NCBI GenBank assembly: GCA_963682025.1
Contig: OY821519.1
Span: forward strand, 15,971,378-16,035,377
Reading direction: 5' to 3'
Source of the DNA: Cordilura impudica
Taxonomy: Eukaryota > Arthropoda > Insecta > Diptera > Scathophagidae
Length of the DNA: 64,000 nucleotides
The notes beneath the pieces were generated by a model. It worked only from the letters and a program-made list of their open reading frames with translations, did no database searches and was not told where the DNA came from. The first letter of the stretch is position 1, and the number at the start of each line of letters is the position of its first letter. The position numbers and the translations under genes were made by a program. Shown here piece by piece: positions 49,101-58,870 of this stretch.

Positions 49101-51856
49101 TACATTTGAAGTCTGGTGAATTCGTTATTTCATATGATTTCGCAAAAAACTATAAATATGTTCTTCAGGTGCCATACAAGCATTCCACTTCAATAACGAC
49201 CAAGCAACTATATTCACAGAAGTTATTTACTACATGAAAGATGAAAAACTGGAACACAAAAGTATGGCAATCATATCCGACGATTTAAAACATGATACCG
49301 TTGCAGTTTTTGAGTACCAGAAGATAATACTAAAATATCTAAAATCTAAATTTACAGTAAAGAATGTATACTAAGTTTCGGACGGAGCTCGTCAACATTT
49401 TAAAAACAAAAGTAGCTTTGTAAATCTTATGGCTCATGAAAAAGATTTTGGAGTGCCAGCTGAGTGGCATTTTCATCCTACTGCTCATGGTAAAGGATCA
49501 TGTGATGGTATTGCAGCAAACCTTAAAAGAAATGCAGCGAAGTATGGCCTCCAGTGCTCTCATCAAGATCGCATCTTAGATGCGACAGCTTTATTCCATT
49601 GGGCAAAGAATTATTGTAAATAAACTAAAATAGTTTTTAGTAGCAAAGAGGATCATCAGGAAACATTGAAGAGCAGGTTCGATGCTGCGGTAACAATCGA
49701 TGGCACCGCTCAATACCATGCTTTTATACCGCTTGTCGATGGAAGACTCAAGTTGAAAAAGTTTTCTGTCTCCATTCAATGCGATTTCTTTCCAAAGCCA
49801 ACAAATAAACTAGCAGCGAAATCAACAGCAGAACCTAGTAATGCCAAGAAAGGGTTGACAAAAAAACGCAGTAAATAAAGGCGGCAAAAAAGCTGGTTGA
49901 AAGACTGGGTATTTAAAAATTTACAAGACTTAAATACTTCATCAGCTACAATAAATTAAGTATAAAAATAGTTATGATATAAATGGATCTAATGTAATTA
50001 AGATTAAATTTTATTAAATTATTTATCTTTTTATTTTTAATATTATTATTATTATATATTAATTTAATTATTATTACAATAAATAAAAAATAATAATTTT
50101 TCAACATTTCTATAGAAAAAAAGTGATTTTTTTTCTGAGGTTAACATATTCTGGGTATTACAGTATCGAGGGTATGAAATTTTAGTTGGGTATGTTATAT
50201 ACCTTCGGAAGGGTTAATTTGTCTAGTTTCTCAGTATAAGTTTTATTTGTAAGGTTTTGCACACAAATAGGAAAAAATTCAAAATAGTGCATTTGTGAAA
50301 AATTGAAAAACCGTTGTCTTGAGTTACAAAACATTTATTTTGATAGATATCCCACTCCCATCCCACTAAGCGACCAAAAAGCTCTTAAAGGAAAAATCAT
50401 AAGCTTTCTTATGAAAAAAAAAAAAAATGCCCCTTTTTCAAAAAAAAAAGCAAAAAATGCTTTGATTTAGCAAAAAAAGTCTAAAAAAAATTTTTTTTTT
50501 TTAAGTATTTTTGTCCGAAATATTGAAGAAATAGCTATCTAAACTATTTGGGAGAAAATTTTCTAAGAACAATGGGTAATAAGTTACATGGATGAGAAAA
50601 AACACCTGTTTGGCCAAAATGTCAAATTTTTATCCCCACTAACTCAGAGAGATTTGGACCGATCTTGTTGAAAAATTGTGTTTAAACTACTATCCAATAG
50701 GACTAACCAAATTTCATCCCGATCGGAAGACATCGGTTTCAAAAGTTGACATGAAACCCCCCATATATATACTAGCAGATTCCACCCCTCGAAATTCGAG
50801 TGCGAATTCTAGAAAATTTTATTTTTTCATTAAATAAAGACCTTAAAGACATGCTAATCAATTAAAGCCAATTCGTAAATCAACACAAAAAACAAACTCA
50901 TTATTATTACAAACACATTAACAAATTTAATGAGCACACACATAGCATATGTATAATTTTATGTATGTGTTAGTAGCAACTTCAAATGCAATTTACTCAA
51001 AATAAAGGAAAAAATTTAAAAATCTGTAAATCTGCAAAATGGCTTAAAAGAAATACCTTTCAAATAATACACGTTTGGTCAAAATCGGAATAAAACGGTA
51101 GAACAAAACATCGGTCACAAGAAATCGCCTAGTCTATTAATATACAAATTTAAGTTCTTCATCAAGTCGATTAAAAGTTTTGTTATTAATAAAAAATTGG
51201 TTGAAAATCAAACAAAAAAATATTTAAATTACTCCAATTTTAATCAAACTACCAATTAACCTATATATTATAGGAGTGAATTTAATTTTAATTTTTCTTT
51301 CAATAAACAAGCTACAAGCTCGTTCACCGATAAATACCCATAACGCTTTGTTTTAATACAAAAAGACTGCAAAAGTTACGAAAACCACTAAATTGAAAGT
51401 GTAATGATGAGATCGGCTCTCAAATTCAAATAGGACGTTTTTACATCTATCTAGTTTATTGATTATATGCTTTTTTTTTGGTTTAACTTACTTGTCCATT
51501 ATAAACTTATATATTCCACTCAAAGTTAAACGTTGATTTGGTGCACTGCTTATGGCCATAGCGATTAAGGCGATATAGGAAAATGGTGGCTTTTCGGGTC
51601 GATGAGAATTTTGTAAAAACGACCATGGATATGACCACATACTATTGTGCATGGCCATTAATGGATGTATATTTGCTGTTAGATTGCCATAAAAATATGA
51701 ACTGGGCGAAGCCGACGGTGAATTATCCGTTAACATGGCATTTATGGGAGGACTACCAATCGTTGGATCTGTTGGATCTAAGTAATCAGAACGGGCTAAC
51801 ATATTGGCACGGCTGGGTAATTGTGTTAGATTCAAGTAATACGGTGAGGGTAGCAT
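34136..51856 (-). CDS. fd64A: Forkhead transcription factor, FoxL1/fd64A-like, three exons, 391 aa
   Basis: Minus-strand coding exons: 51492-51856, 34762-35017 and 34136-34690. Phases agree and all introns are GT-AG. An in-frame TAG lies ten codons before the ATG, with no other ATG between. The forkhead domain runs about residues 88-185: [25 protein letters not shown], then after the intron [37 protein letters not shown] and [15 protein letters not shown]. The C-terminal region is rich in serine and proline and ends SIENIIKKD. Sequence-specific nuclear DNA-binding regulator; FoxL1 acts in gut mesoderm and other tissues. The subtype is judged from the domain and could be checked. Intron 1 is 16,474 bp, splits the domain between helices 2 and 3 and is full of transposons; intron 2 is 71 bp. 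Confidence 0.88.
35306..35667 (-). mobile_element. Helitron family B, copy 2
   Basis: Starts (plus coordinates) with CTAGCAGATACCAGC after an A and ends ATTATAGA before T, the inverse of TCTATAAT. It carries CGAAATTCGAGTGCAA and GGTCACAAGAAATCGCC. It lies in forkhead intron 1. Confidence 0.7.
35945..36090 (-). mobile_element. Helitron family B, internal fragment
   Basis: Shares GTATTAGTAGCAACTTTAAA, the GTAAATCTG-GG-CAGCTAAAAAG block and ACGTTTGGTCAAAAC with the other copies. Both ends are missing or diverged. Confidence 0.5.
36191..37493 (-). mobile_element. mariner-type element with TA duplications, nearly intact
   Basis: 1,303 bp. Imperfect terminal repeats: AAGGGTTTTTCAATAAGAGC and, inverted, AAGGGTTTATCAACAGGGAC, both continuing to CACAAAAG or TACAAAAG. 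TA lies at 36189-36190 and 37494-37495. It lies in forkhead intron 1. Confidence 0.88.
36296..37417 (-). pseudogene. mariner transposase with two nonsense codons
   Basis: Reads in one frame from ATG at 37417 to a natural TAA at 36296, broken only by TAA at 37136-37138 and TGA at 36365-36367. The second stop replaces what is a tryptophan in related proteins (ENW). Motifs: [20 protein letters not shown], a helix-turn-helix [50 protein letters not shown] and [12 protein letters not shown], and a C-terminal [14 protein letters not shown]. The triad is D, D, D with 36 residues between the last two, so not the classic 34-spaced mariner. With no frameshifts it is young compared with the other relics here. 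Confidence 0.88.
37500..38690. other. Intron DNA, nothing identified
   Basis: Part of forkhead intron 1. No coding frame with recognisable features. GGTATAC-like and homopolymer tracts only. Confidence 0.35.
38690..38812 (+). mobile_element. DINE-like element, 5' fragment
   Basis: GGTTTAGGGTATAATGAG, then ACTACCAAAAATATTGGACC, CCCATCTTTTATTATACGGA and TCACTTTCTGAGTCGATT match the first ~130 bp of the DINE-like family. The rest is missing. Confidence 0.7.
39480..40200 (+). pseudogene. Relic of an uncharacterised mobile-element protein
   Basis: Plus-strand pieces: [20 protein letters not shown], then [40 protein letters not shown], and after a frameshift near 39935 [20 protein letters not shown] with [13 protein letters not shown] recognise this pattern (LPIG-LSEEA-E-RNK) from a widespread arthropod and cnidarian protein family of unknown function that looks transposon-linked. 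An A-rich insertion at 39605-39660 and several stops show decay. The superfamily is not known to me. Confidence 0.55.
40217..40360 (-). mobile_element. Helitron family B, 3' fragment
   Basis: Minus-strand tail CACCCGAATTTCGAGTGC, CTGGGCTATACAAG. The terminal CTAG is mutated to CAAG. Further shared text (GAGCCTAAAGGTATG) lies near 40341. 40361-41492 has no gene, but holds a short TATAATATA-rich tract near 40370-40400. Confidence 0.6.
41821..41861 (-). ncRNA. Hammerhead-like motif at the Penelope 3' end
   Basis: On the minus strand CCCTTGAAAAA is followed by a GTCGA/TCGAC hairpin (loop of A's) and then GAAACGTCGGG. The helix II-GAAA-helix III order matches hammerhead ribozymes reported in Penelope terminal repeats. 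CTTGAAAAA stands in place of the CTGANGA box, so activity is doubtful. Confidence 0.55.
42051..43796 (-). pseudogene. Penelope-like reverse transcriptase with GIY-YIG endonuclease, one nonsense codon
   Basis: One frame runs from 43796 down to 42051, broken only by TAA at 43356-43358. The N-terminal part has [29 protein letters not shown] and PLRPIVSS. The RT core follows with [28 protein letters not shown] and the catalytic YVDDIL. The C-terminal GIY-YIG domain begins [19 protein letters not shown]. This RT plus GIY-YIG fusion is diagnostic of endonuclease-positive Penelope-like elements. The 5' end of the protein is lost. A single stop in about 580 codons suggests recent decay. Confidence 0.9.
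44163..44973 (-). mobile_element. DINE-1/INE-like element, copy 4
   Basis: From AGTAAGAAAATTACAGTCGG to CCACATAGTGGTATGGGGTA. The palindrome is AGTCGGTCTAGACCAACT (one arm mutated). It includes a small internal duplication, ATAATAAAAGTCTAGGT near 44868 and 44888. Forkhead intron 1. Confidence 0.82.
45327..45467 (+). other. Acidic 46-codon open frame
   Basis: ATG at 45327 opens [20 protein letters not shown] and ends FSDLSDEN before TAA; about one third of residues are acidic. It could be a fragment of a transposase N-terminus (piggyBac-like proteins start with acidic runs) or chance. No other support. The rest of 44974-45489 has no recognised feature. Confidence 0.2.
45490..46765 (+). mobile_element. 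Helitron family B, copy 3, carrying a nested palindrome
   Basis: Starts TCTATAATATTAATAG after A and ends CACACGAATTTCAAGTGC, CTGGGCTTTGCTAG before T. The two halves (45490-45899 and 46667-46765) are separated by a palindromic element at 45900-46666. Confidence 0.75.
45900..46666. mobile_element. Long palindromic (foldback) MITE, 767 bp
   Basis: Ends TAGGGTGGGTAAAATTGTAT and, inverted, TAGGGTAGGTCAATTATTTT. Arms of about 350 bp match nearly throughout, for example ACTATGGGCCATAAC on the left and GTTATGGCCCATAGT on the right, and CCTGCCAAAATTTCGATGAA with its inverse. A second smaller palindrome (46172-46252) lies at the centre. ATGT flanks both ends and may be the target duplication. Confidence 0.8.
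46766..47700. other. Intron DNA, nothing identified
   Basis: A 60-codon plus frame at 46839-47021 has no recognisable domain. The motif TAGCTTAGCGGCATCAACAG near 47021 weakly mirrors AGCGATGCCAACTTAGCGC at 35677 and could be a hAT-type end. Otherwise featureless. Confidence 0.3.
47700..48175 (-). repeat. Decayed repeat with TAGGGTGAGGGCGG end
   Basis: Read on the minus strand from 48171 it begins TAGGGTGAGGGCGGTTTGTA. The text AAGTGGTCTGCGGGGCATTT near 47812 resembles AAGTGGTCTGGGGCATTTGT at 598, so it may be related to the repeat at 480-858. Confidence 0.4.
48176..50762 (+). mobile_element. Decayed Sola-like element (element II)
   Basis: 2,587 bp with long inverted ends. The left end GGGGGGTTCCATGTCAAG mirrors the right end CTTGACATGAAACCCCCC in degraded form. 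A further inverted block near 48515 and 50215 contains TTAACCTTTCCGAAGGTATG. The arms are ~0.35-0.5 kb. The coding region is a damaged relative of the element I transposase. TIR sequence differs from element I, so it is another subfamily. Target duplication is unclear. Confidence 0.75.
48572..49878 (+). pseudogene. Transposase relic of element II
   Basis: Pieces align in order with the element I protein: [56 protein letters not shown] (first D), a shift near 49168, [26 protein letters not shown], a stop and then [12 protein letters not shown] (second D), [15 protein letters not shown] and SCDG. The N-terminal ~280 residues are missing. Conservation of the D, D and E/D positions in two divergent copies supports them as catalytic. 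Confidence 0.8.
50772..51146 (-). mobile_element. Helitron family B, copy 4
   Basis: Begins CTAGCAGATTCCACC after A. The hairpin region reads CTCGAAATTCGAGTGCGA. The far end ATTAATATACAAATTT is diverged from the family start. It abuts element II by ten bases. Forkhead intron 1; 51147-51491 beyond is featureless intron. Confidence 0.7.
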
Positions 51857-53840
51857 GTTTCTGACCAGAGGACACTTTTTACACTATTGAGTTATTGAGT
51901 TATTTAATTATTCTTTTCTTAAACTTTTTTTTCCAAATCACTTGTTTGTTCAAATTAATTCGTTTTCCGTGTTTTCTATATTTCTTCTTTTTTTTATAAA
52001 TTTTTGTACCAAACTATTGAACGAATAATATTGGAATTTCCATTTCCTTGCGCGTTCCGTTTTGTATACTTTGCTCGACAACGGCCAAATGAAAAAACAT
52101 CAATCCCACAGAATCAATTTTTTTATTTAGTGAAATTCTTGTGATGATTTCAAAAAACTTCTCAGTCAGATTTTCGTTCTCAGAGGAAGACAGCACAAGA
52201 AGATGATCTATGTAAACAAAAATCACACGTACTACACAATGTTACACTTTCTTAAGCATTTAAACGGAACAACAACAACAACATTCCATTCATTCATCCA
52301 TCCATCCGTCCGTCCGTCCGTCCGTCTGTCCGTACACACAACATATTGTTGAGTTTGTTGCTCGCGGTTGTGGGATGATCTTTAAATACGAGTAATTTGA
52401 ATTTAGAGCGCTCTACATTTTTCAGACAATCTCTCTGAAAAACGCCATGAAAAAAAGTCGTAAAATATTTCCTTAATTTTCCTCCCATTCAATATGCTAA
52501 AAGGCCCTAGTAAGTAAACAATTGATTTGTTTTCTTTTCGTTCTTGCCTTAGTTTCTTTGTGGAATAAACTGAGAAACACTTAAAAAAGGCACGGGTGTG
52601 TTTATATCCCATTACAGTACGAGTATTTATCACAAAAATTACCATAAAAAGGGTTCTGGCAAAATGATCGTAAAAAAGTCGTAAAATTTTCATTACTGTT
52701 TATAATCAAAACTTTCACTTTCTCTCGCATCTTTTGAGATTCTAGTGTCATTTGCAGCATTTTCAACATCCATAAATTCTCTATGAACTCTGCCATGCCG
52801 TTTATTTAGTTGTATTGTGTTTGTTATTGTGTTTTTTTTCTTCTTCTAAATACTTTTCTTTCTGTTTAATTTCTATTAACCACATTAATCATTGTTGCAA
52901 TTGCATGCGGTCAGATCGATAAAAAGCCCTATAAAAATGTTTGTATTCGTGGGCTCTAAACCAGGGTGTACAACAGGGTGCTGGTGCTGATGCTGCTGCT
53001 GCTTGGCCTTTGTGTGCTGTTTTTCAGTCGTAATTTTTCGGTAGCTTTTGATATATTTTTTTTGATTGTTTGAATTGTTCGTTGGTGGTAGACCTCGTAT
53101 GTGTAAATATTTTGAAATTATAAAATAGTGTCTATAAACAAATAAAAGAATAATTGGCTTTTATTTGAATACATCAGTGATAATTTTACCTCCTCACTTT
53201 ATGTGTTCGTGTGTGTGTGTGTGTGTGTCTGTGTTTATGTTTTTTGTGTTCTTGTGGTGTTTATGATTAAAATCCACATCAAAGTAAAATAATTTTTGTT
53301 TAATTTGGTTTTTATTATTAGGAAAAGCATTAGAAGTTTCTATTCAGATGAGAAATGAGTACAACGTTGATCCAGTACTTTAGCCTATGTTATGGGCATT
53401 AAAAAAATTTAAGATTTAATACTGTCACCTGCGTGACAATTTATTATAATCATGAAATTATTAATATATATTGAAATTATCTTTCTCAAGAAATACAGTT
53501 TTCTGTTTATATAGGACGTCTTTAAAGAGCCCTGCTAATCAGGAAATCTTCCTAAGTTGTGGTATAAATTAACAAAACAAAATATAGGACATTCTAAATT
53601 GGTTTTTTCAAACAAAATCATTAACAGCACATACAGTTTTGTGAAAAATAATAAGGACATTGTTGTGCAAGATCAAAATAAGATCAGAAAGGAAGTAAAA
53701 TGAAAGTAAAATGAAACTACAAAAACAAATATCGTTTTAAAATTACCAAGTAATTTTACACATTTTCCAAGAAATCAGTATCCTTCTAAGTTCCACTAGA
53801 ATTCGGCTATGCGAATTAATATGAACAACATGTCAGTTCG
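51857..53840. other. Forkhead upstream region
   Basis: No gene. It should contain the 5' UTR and promoter of the forkhead gene (minus strand). Simple repeats: CATC/CGTC tetranucleotides at about 52283-52330, a GCTGAT/GCTGCT run near 52983-53000 and (GT)n near 53211-53228. No core promoter can be named. Confidence 0.5.
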
Positions 53841-53989
53841 ATAAAAAAAATCATGTGAGCCCAACACAAGGGAGATGTGTAAACATCTAGGAATTAAAGA
53901 TTTTTTTATGGCACTTATTTAAAATCAAGCAGAAAGCGTCATCTATGTATCACTTATACCAAACAACTTCAGGGCTCTGGTAATATGCA

Positions 53990-56445
53990 TTTTTCGTTTT
54001 TCATTTTTCATTTTAAATTTGTTTTTTAATTTTTAATTTTTCACTTTTCACTTTTCATTTTGTATTTTTCATTTTTAATTGCTCATTTTTTATTTTTCAT
54101 TTTTAATTGCTCATTTTTTATTTTTAATTTTTCATTTTTCATTTCTTATTTTTCATTATTAATTTTTCATTTTTCATATTTCTTTTTTAATTTTTCATTT
54201 TTATTTTTTATTTTTAATTTTTCATTTTTCATTTTTCATTTTACATATTACATTTTTAATTTTTCATTTTTCATTTTTCATTTTTCATTGTTCATTTTTC
54301 ATTTTTCATTTTTCATTTTTCATTTTTCATTTTTCACTTTTCATTTTTCATTTTTCATTTTTAATTTTTAATTTTTCATTTTTAATTTTCCATTTTTCAT
54401 TTTTTATTTTTCATGTTTTGTTTTTTGTTTTTCATTTTTCGTTTTTAATTTTTTTTCATTTTTCATTTTAATTTTTAATTTTTTTTCATTTTTTATTTTT
54501 AATTTTTCATTTTTCATTTTTGATTTTCCATTTTTCACTTTTCATTTGTTATTTTTCATTTTGCATTTTTTATTCGTCATATTTTATTTTTAATTTTTTA
54601 TTTTTTAATTTTTTATTTTTAATTTTTCGTTTTTCATTTTGAATTTTTTATGTTTTATTTTACATTTTTCATTTTTCGTTTTTTATTTTTAATTTTTCAA
54701 TTTCTTTTTTCATTTTCATTTTTCATTTTTTATTTTTCATTGTTCATTTTTTATTTTTCATTTTTCATTTTTCATTTTTCATTTTTAATTTTTCATTTTT
54801 TATTTTTTATTTTTCATTTTCCATTTTTCATTTTTATACCCTATACCACTATTTGGTTTGGGTATAATGACTTTGTGCTGCTGTTTGTAACTACCAAAAA
54901 TATTTGACCTGGACCCATCTTTTATTATACATCCAATCAGAATCACTATATGATTCGATTTAACGATGTCCGTCCGTCCGTCCGTCTGTGTGTCCATTTA
55001 TAGCTTGTAATCAAACTGCAGGTCGCAAATATGAATATATTTTGATGAAATTTGGTATATAATCTTTTATCGGCCATGGGATGAACGCTATTAAAATTGG
55101 TGAGAATCGGTTTATGTTCAGACCTAGACCCCATACAAATGACCCCTATGAAATCAACATAAATTACCATAATATCCAAATTATCATACAAATCTTACTC
55201 AAATTGGGTTCGTATGTATTTATTACATACATTAATCAGTAGTCCCAAAATGATCCGTATTGGACAACTCGAAGTCATAGTCCCCATATAGAGCTGCTTC
55301 CCGATCTTCTCTTAAATGTATCAAAAAACCAAAATATTGCACTGATTCTTCTCAAATTTTGTTTGTATAGATTTTTGCAAAATACAAGAGACTTTACCAA
55401 ACATGGTCAGGATCGGTCCATTTTTGGGCCTAGTCCCCATATAGATATAGCATCCGATATGAACTTTTTCATATCTGCAGCCAAAAAATTAGTAACATTC
55501 CCACTCAAATTTGGTTTATGCTTATTTGCTATATCCAGTTAGTTGGACCTGAGAGATAGGGTCTCTAAACGCATGGTATAGGGTATCGTATAGTCGGTCA
55601 AGACCGACTATAATTTTCTTACTTGTTTATTTTTCATTTCTCATTCTTTATTTTTTCTTTTTCATTTTTAATTTTTATTTTTAATTTTTTATTTTTCATT
55701 TTTCATTTTTCGTTTTTCATTTTTAATTTTTAATTTTTAGTTTTTATTTTTCATTTTTTATTTTTTTTTAGTGTTCATTTTTTATTATTTTTCATTTTTA
55801 TCTTTAATTTTTTATTTTTCATTTTTAATATTTTTTCTTTCATTTTTTATTTTTAATTTTTAATTTTTTATTTTTCATTTTTGATTTTTCATTTTTTATT
55901 CGTCATTTTTTATCTTTTATCTTTCATTTTTCATGTTTTGTTTTTCACTATTAATTTTTCGTTTTTTATTTTAATTTTTTATTTTTCATTTTTCGTTCTT
56001 CATTTTTCATTTTTTATTTTTTATTTTTAATTTTTCGTTTTTTATTTTTTTATTTTTTATTTTTCAATTTTCATTTTTCATTATTCATTTTTTATTTTTT
56101 ATTTTTCTTTTTTCATTGTTTATTTTTCATTTTAAATTTTTCATTTTTCATATTTCTTTTTTCACTTTTAATTTTTTTATTTTTCATTTCTCATTTTTTA
56201 TTTTTCATTCTTCATTTTTCATTTTCAATTTTTTATTTTTCATTTTTTATTTTTATTTTTTCATTTCGTTTTTCATTTTTCATTTCTCATTTCAAATTTT
56301 TCATTTTTCATTTTTAATTTTTCGTTTTTCATTTTTAATTTTTCGTTTTTCATTTTTCATTTTTCATTTTTCATTTTTCATTTCTCGTTTCTCATTTTTT
56401 ATTTTTCATTTTTTATTCTTCATTTTTCTTTTTTATTTTTAATTT
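53990..56445 (+). repeat. 7-bp satellite array (CATTTTT-rich), interrupted
   Basis: Period-7 units, mostly CATTTTT with AATTTTT, TATTTTT and CGTTTTT variants; more scrambled than member A and without a long pure AATTTTT block. Interrupted at 54835-55627. Confidence 0.95.
54835..55627 (+). mobile_element. DINE-1/INE-like element, copy 5 (nested in the array)
   Basis: TATACCCTATACCACTATTT to the palindrome AGTCGGTCAAGACCGACT and TTTTCTTACTTGTTT. A run of GTCC units lies at 54968-54983. Array units resume directly at both borders, so it inserted after the array existed. Confidence 0.88.
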
Positions 56446-56689
56446 TTCGTAACGTTTTTATAACGCTATTCGCTCCTAATGAAATCGTGACTTCATTTTA
56501 TCTCCAAACACTTCCTAATCTTTTCACCAATACAATCGTACCTCACACCATTTTCGTCTTACTCTGTTTTTGTGATTGTATTGTGAAATAGATTTTTACC
56601 CCCTGAGCGTGTATAGGGGTTTACAAAAATAATAGTTATTAAAAGTGTTCTTTTGTATGTGAAAAGGTAAAAAAGTGTTATTATTAGCA

Positions 56690-57377
56690 CTGCGACTCTA
56701 CCACTCGATCAAATATTAAAGATTTGCTTAACGCAGAAAATTCTTATAGAAGGGCTTCAGAGATACTCGGGATTTCAAAAACAATGGTAGTAAATGTTGA
56801 TAGGGAACCAAAAACGAAAACACGTGATGGAAAACCAAAAATTACACTACGATTGAAAAGAAGCATTGCGCGGTGTGTAAAAAATCCCTTTATCTGTACC
56901 AAACAGATAAAAAACGACTTAAATATTGACGTTTATATATCAACAAACTGTAAAAAACTAATTCATTAAATCCTTAAAGTTCGCAGCCTTATAAGAGTAA
57001 TATTCTTTGGTCTGACAAAACCAAAAATTATTTTGTTTAACTCAGATCCAGGTGTTAATCACGTAAGGAGACCTGCTAACACACTAACACAGCGTACAAT
57101 CCCAACTTTACTGTTAAAACAATTGAACATGGTGGTGTTGATATCATGGTATGGGGAGCATTTTCATACAATCATGTGGGACCGCTACATCATACACAGG
57201 GCATTATTAAGGCAAAAGAATATGTCGAAATTCTTGAAACTAATATTCCACCGTACGCTGAAGGCAGTATGCTATTGTTCCAACAGGAAAATGATCCCAA
57301 ACACACGGCAAAATGCACAAAGAAGTGGTTTAAGGACAATAACCTCACTATTGTAGTGCAGCCACCACAATCCCTGG
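56690..57377 (+). pseudogene. Tc1-like transposase relic, left part
   Basis: N-terminal helix-turn-helix remnant (SYRRASEILGISKTMV), then LRLKRSIARCVKNPF, VKTIEHGGVDIMVWGAFSYN and FQQENDPKHTAKCTKKWF with the second catalytic D. The text ends PPQSLD just where member C begins. Frameshifts near 57000 and 57120. Confidence 0.8.
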
Positions 57378-58870
57378 ATAAAAAAAATCATATGAGTCCG
57401 ATCACAAGGGAGATGTGTAAACATCTAATAATTAAAGAAAACATCAACATCATATTTTCCAGTGCATAAAAAATAAGTCGATTATGCTGTTTTCTGAAAT
57501 TCAATTGATGTTTTCTGAAATACAATTAATGTTCTCAGCGATTCAAATAATGCTTTTTGAAATTCAATTGATGTTTTCTGAAATTCTATTTATGTTTTCT
57601 GAAATTCAAATGATGTTTTCTGAAATACAATTGATGTTTTCTGAAATTCAATTGATGTTTTCTGAAACTCGAATGATGTTTGCTGAAATTATATTCATGT
57701 TTTCTGAAATTCAATTGATGTTTTCTGAAATTTTATTGATGTTTTCTGAAATACAGTTTATGTTTTCTGAAATTCTATTTATGTTTTCTGAAATTCAATT
57801 GATGTTTTCTGAAATTATATTGATGTTTTCTGAAATTCAATTGATGTTTTCTGAAATTATATTGATGTTTTCTGAAATTCTATTTATGTTTTCTGAAATT
57901 CAAATGATGTTTTCTGAAATTATATTGATGGTTTCTGAAATACAATTGATGTTTTCTGAAATTCTATTGATGCTTTCTGAAATTCCATTGATGTTTTCTG
58001 AAACTCGAATGATGTTTTCTGAAATTATATTGATGTTTTCTGAAATTCTATTAATGTTTTTTGAAATTCAAATGATGTTTTCTGAAATTATATTGATGGT
58101 TTCTGAAATTCAATTGTTGTTTCCTGAAATTCTATTTATGTTTTCTGAAATTCAAATGATCTTTTCTGAAATTATATTGATGGTTTCTGAAATACAATTG
58201 ATGTTTTCTGAAATTATATTGATGGTTTCTGAAATTCAATTGATGTTTTCTGAAACTCGAATGATGTTTTCTGAAATTATATTGATGTTTTCTGAAATTC
58301 TATTTATGTTTTCTGAAATTCAAGTGATGTTTTCTGAAATTCTATTGATGTTTTCTGAAATTCAATTGATGTTTTCTGAAATTATATTGATATTTTCTGA
58401 AATTCTATTTATGTTTTCTGAAATTCAAATGATGTTTTCTGAAATTATATTGATGGTTTCTGAAATACAATTGATGTGTTCTGAAATTCTATTGATGCTT
58501 TCTGAAATTCAATTGATGTTTTCTGAAACTCGAATGATGTTTTCTGAAATTATATTGATGTTTTCTGAAATTCTATTTATGTTTTCTGAAATTCAAATGA
58601 TGTTTTCTGAAATTATATTGATGTTTTCTGAAATTCTATTTATGTTTCCTGAAATTCAAATGATGTTTTCTGAAATTATATTGATGGTTTCTGAAATACA
58701 ATTGATGTTTTCTGAAATACAATTGATGTTTTTTGAAAGACAATTGGAAAATGTTTAGAAAAGAACATATCATAATTTTTTCACAAATAAAATCAGATAA
58801 AATCACACCGATTTGTATTGTGAAATAGAAATTTACCCCCCTGCGCGTATAGATGTTTACACATCAAAAA
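57378..58870 (+). mobile_element. Tandem-repeat-bearing element family, member C (21-bp array)
   Basis: Left ATAAAAAAAATCATATGAGT, then GATGTGTAA and ACATCTAATAATTAAAG. Right: hairpin at about 58777-58826, ACCCCCCTGCGCGTATAGAT and GTTTACACATC. Between is a 21-bp array unlike the 7-bp arrays of members A, B and D. It lies within a Tc1 transposase relic, with transposase sequence resuming at about 58871. Confidence 0.78.
57484..58741 (+). repeat. 21-bp minisatellite array, ~60 units
   Basis: Unit TTTTCTGAAATTCAATTGATG with variants at the 13th-18th bases (TATATTGATG, TCTATTTATG, CAAATGATG, CTCGAATGATG). Larger blocks of five to seven variant units recur, so a higher-order pattern is visible. 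As 21 is a multiple of three and no unit has a stop, a 424-codon frame of MFSEIQL-type heptads results; I regard it as a by-product. Confidence 0.93.

Larger units (their letters stand above)
53841..56628 (+). mobile_element. Tandem-repeat-bearing element family, member B (with nested DINE-like copy)
   Basis: Left end ATAAAAAAAATCATGTGAGC, then GAGATGTGTAAACATCTAGG and TTTTTTTATGGCACTTATTT. The right end has the hairpin ACCAATACAATC at 56526-56537 with GATTGTATTG at 56574-56583, then ACCCCCTGAGCGTGTATA. The right terminal motif is degraded (GGGGTTTACAAA). The interior is the 7-bp array, interrupted by a full DINE-like element at 54835-55627. Confidence 0.7.

Noticed and set aside
51583..51864. 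93-codon plus-strand frame
   Set aside because: Shadow of forkhead exon 1.
52294..52488. Frame ending in repeated RTDGRTDGR residues
   Set aside because: Product of the CGTC/CATC microsatellite upstream of the forkhead gene.
57484..58758. 424-codon repeat-protein frame
   Set aside because: Entirely a 21-bp minisatellite inside a mobile element, with no unique sequence, promoter or splice signal.
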